From the NCBI RefSeq assembly GCF_051014685.1, contig NW_027478459.1:1054001-1118000 (forward strand): a stretch of DNA of 64,000 nt, read 5' to 3'. Source of the DNA: Ptiloglossa arizonensis. Taxonomy: Eukaryota; Arthropoda; Insecta; Hymenoptera; Colletidae. Positions 61,671-64,000 of the stretch are shown here, piece after piece. The stretch's first letter is position 1. Each line of letters opens with the position of its first letter. A model generated the notes under the pieces. The model had not been told where the DNA came from. It did not search any database and saw only the letters and a list, made by a program, of their open reading frames with translations. A program made the translations under genes and the position numbers.

Positions 61671-63270
61671 AGATATGTGAGTTAGAAGTTATTGAATGCT
61701 TGAGAAACCATCAAAATTTTCGCAAGTCTGATACTCGAAACCAATAACTACAAAGGCATAGGGGAAAAATGCACATACCTTTGTAATCGGGCGAGTTTCC
61801 ACTTTCAGATGCAACAGGAATTTCTCGTGTTCGTCATTCCGTTCGCGAGATATGGGAGTTTGAAGTTAAGGAATGGTTGAGAAACCATCAGAATTTTCGC
61901 AATTCTGATGCTAGAAACCAATAACTACAATGGCCTAGGGCAAAAATACACGTACCGTTGTAATCGGGCGAGTTTCTGCTTTCAGATGCAATAGGAAATT
62001 CTCGAGTTCGTCAATCCGTTCCCGAGATATGGGAGATTGAAGTTAAGGAATGGTTGAGAAACCATCAGAATTTTCGCAATTCTGATGCCAGAAACCAATA
62101 ACTACAATGGCCTAGGGCAAAAATACACGTACCGTTGTAGTCGGGCGAGTTTCTGCTTTCAGATGCAATATGAATTTCTCGAGTTCGTCAATCCGTTCGC
62201 GAGATATGGGAGTTTGAAGTTAAGGAATGCTTGAGAAACCATCAAAATTATCGCAAGTCTGATACTCGAAACCAATAACTACAAAGGCCGTGGGGAAAAA
62301 TACACGTACCGTTGTAATCGGGCGAGTTTCTGCTTTCAGATGCAATAGGAAATTCTCGAGTTCGTCAATCCGTTCCCGAGATATGGGAGTTTGAAGTTAA
62401 GGAATGGTTGAGAAACCATCACAATTTTCGCAAGTCTGATACTCGAAACCAATAACTACTATGGCCTAGGGCAAAAATACACGTACCGTTGTAATCGGGC
62501 GAGTTTCTGCTTTCAGAGGCAATAGGAAATTCTCGAGTTCGTCAATCCGTTCGCGAGATATGGGACTTTGAAGTTAAGGAATGCTTGAGAAACCATCAAA
62601 ATTTTCGCAAGTCTGATACTCGAAACCAATAACTACAATGGCCTAGGGGAAAAGTACACACACCATTGTATTCGTGCGAGTTTCTACTTTCAGATGCAAC
62701 ATGAATTTCTCGAGTTCGTCATTCCGTTCGGGAGATATGGGAGTTTGAAGTTAAGGAATGGTTGAGAAACCATCAAAATTATCGCCAGTCTGATACTGGA
62801 AACCAATAACTACAAAGGCATAGGGGAAAAATACACATACCGTTGTAATCGGGCGTGTTTCTGCTTTCAGATGCAACAGGAATTTCTCGAGTTCGTCGAT
62901 CCGTTCGCGAGATATGTGAGTTAGAAGTTATTGAATGCTTGAGAAACCATCAAAATTTTCGCAAGTCTGATACTCGAAACCAATAACTACAAAGGCATAG
63001 GGGAAAAATGCACATACCTTTGTAATCGGGCGAGTTTCCACTTTCAGATGCAACAGGAATTTCTCGAGTTCGTCATTCCGTTCGCGAGATATGGGAGTTT
63101 GAAGTTAAGGAATGGTTGAGAAACCATCAGAATTTTCGCAATTCTGATGCTAGAAACCAATAACTACAATGGCCTAGGGCAAAAATACACGTACCGTTGT
63201 AGTCGGGCGAGTTTCTGCTTTCAGATGCAATAGGAAATTCTCGAGTTCGTCAATCCGTTCGCGAGATATG
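61671..63270 (+). repeat. 7-mer HOR (1239 bp) near right edge
   Basis: AGATATGTGAGTTAGAAG followed by TTATTGAATGC occurs at 61671 and 62910, offset exactly 1239 = 7 x 177, and similarity continues about 360 bp through ATCAGAATTTTCGC and GATGCTAGAAACC. The period equals that of the 1-1753 HOR, but the constituent monomers differ. Confidence 0.75.
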
Positions 63271-64000
63271 GGAGTTTGAAGTTAAGGAATGCTTGAGAAA
63301 CCATCAAAATTTTCGCAAGTCTGATGCTCGAAACGAATAACTGGAATGACCTGGGGGAAAAGTACACAAACCATTGTAATCGGGCAAGTATCTACTTTCA
63401 GAGGGACAGGAACTTCTCGACTTCGCCAATCCGTTCGCGAGGTATCGGAGTTTCAAGTTAAAGAATGGTTGAGAAACCATCAAATTTTTCGCAAGTCTGA
63501 TACTCGAAACCAATAACTACAGAGCCCTAGGGGAAAAATACACATACCTTTGTAATCGGGCGAGTTTATACTTTCAAATGCAACAGGAATTTCCCGAGTT
63601 CGTCAATCCGTTCGCGAGATATGGGGGTTTGAAGTTAAGGAATGGTTGAGAAGCCATCAAAATTTTCGCAAGTCTGATACCCGAAACCAATAACTGGAAT
63701 GGCCTAGGGGAAAAGTACACATACCATTGTAATCGGGCAAGTTTCTACTTTCAGATGCAACAGGAACTTCTCGAGTTCGCCAATCCGTTCGCGTGGTATC
63801 GGAGTTTGAAATTAAGGAACGGTTGAGAAACCATCAAAATTTTCGCATAACTGATACTCGAAACCAATAACAGGAATGGCCTAGGGGAAAAGTACACACA
63901 CCATTGTAATGGGGCGAGTTTTTACTTTCAAATGCAACAGGAATTCCTCGATTTCGTCAATCCGTTCGCGAGATATGGGAGTTTGAAGTTAAGGAATGGT
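63271..64000 (+). repeat. Terminal satellite monomers, cut by window edge
   Basis: The last four monomers keep the 177-bp phase to base 64000 and end at GGAATGGT. They include a GAGGGACAGG monomer with a short deletion near 63403. There is no array boundary or flanking unique sequence. Confidence 0.85.

Larger units (their letters stand above)
1..64000 (+). repeat. 177-bp satellite DNA array, head-to-tail, whole window
   Basis: The landmark GCAAGTCTGATACTCGAAAC recurs at 1, 178 (as GCAGG), 355 and 532, which is exactly 177 bp spacing, and the same phase can be followed to the last base. Every monomer I read has the same orientation. Variation is mostly point substitution in monomer positions 25-60 and 75-105, with rare 1-5 bp indels. 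About 357 monomers fit once the two retroposon insertions are subtracted. Both window ends cut the array, so its true length is unknown. Such arrays mark centromeric, pericentromeric or subtelomeric heterochromatin in eukaryotes; which one cannot be decided here. No gene lies in the window. Confidence 0.98.

Noticed and set aside
1..64000. CRISPR array
   Set aside because: The repeats are 177 bp, contiguous and without unique spacers; variation is by point substitution along the monomer.
1..64000. Inverted monomers or orientation switches
   Set aside because: All monomers I read have GCAAGTCTGA-type starts on the plus strand; I found no reverse-complement run.

Overview
This window is one uninterrupted eukaryotic satellite-DNA array. 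I see no protein-coding gene, rRNA, tRNA, CRISPR array, prokaryotic promoter or operon. From base 1 to base 64000 the sequence is a head-to-tail array of a 177-bp monomer, about 357 copies, all in the same orientation. It is broken only by two copies of one GC-rich, poly(A)-tailed retroposon. My by-eye consensus monomer (phase set so that GCAAGTCTGA is monomer position 1) is about 41% GC and has about 10 CpG sites against about 7.5 expected, so CpG is not depleted. A long homogeneous array with higher-order repeats (HORs) and almost no transposons is typical of centromeric, pericentromeric or subtelomeric heterochromatin. I cannot name the species. The absence of CpG decay and a vaguely R1/I-LINE-like 3' part of the retroposon make an arthropod plausible, at low confidence.

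Layout. 1-9400: monomers in nested HORs (7-mer, 8-mer, 10-mer and 15-mer spacings, plus an almost unmutated adjacent monomer pair near 5704-6061). 9400-14750: more irregular monomers with 8-mer and 7-mer duplications. 14750-24450: a second family with dimer, trimer, 18-mer and 31-mer spacings. 26881-37820: the most homogeneous part. A 4321-bp HOR occurs as unit A (27588-31908), unit B (31909-36229) and partial unit C (36230-about 37820), preceded by an extra 707-bp 4-mer. Units A and B each carry the same retroposon at the same monomer position with the same 23-base T tract. 37111-41352: a 2299-bp 13-mer followed by a copy lacking two monomers. 41353-64000: older, more diverged monomer types with 3- to 13-mer local duplications and a multi-kb block (about 45.2-49.3 kb) repeated about 12.2-12.7 kb downstream (about 57.5-61.5 kb).

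The retroposon (410 bp including its tail, minus-strand sense) is the only non-satellite sequence. It has a poly(A) tail, a 13-14 bp target-site duplication, no recognisable reading frame or Pol III boxes, and folds into a chain of at least five strong hairpins. It is the best candidate for something undescribed. All offsets and identities were read by eye, not computed with an aligner; boundaries marked 'about' may be off by tens of bases.
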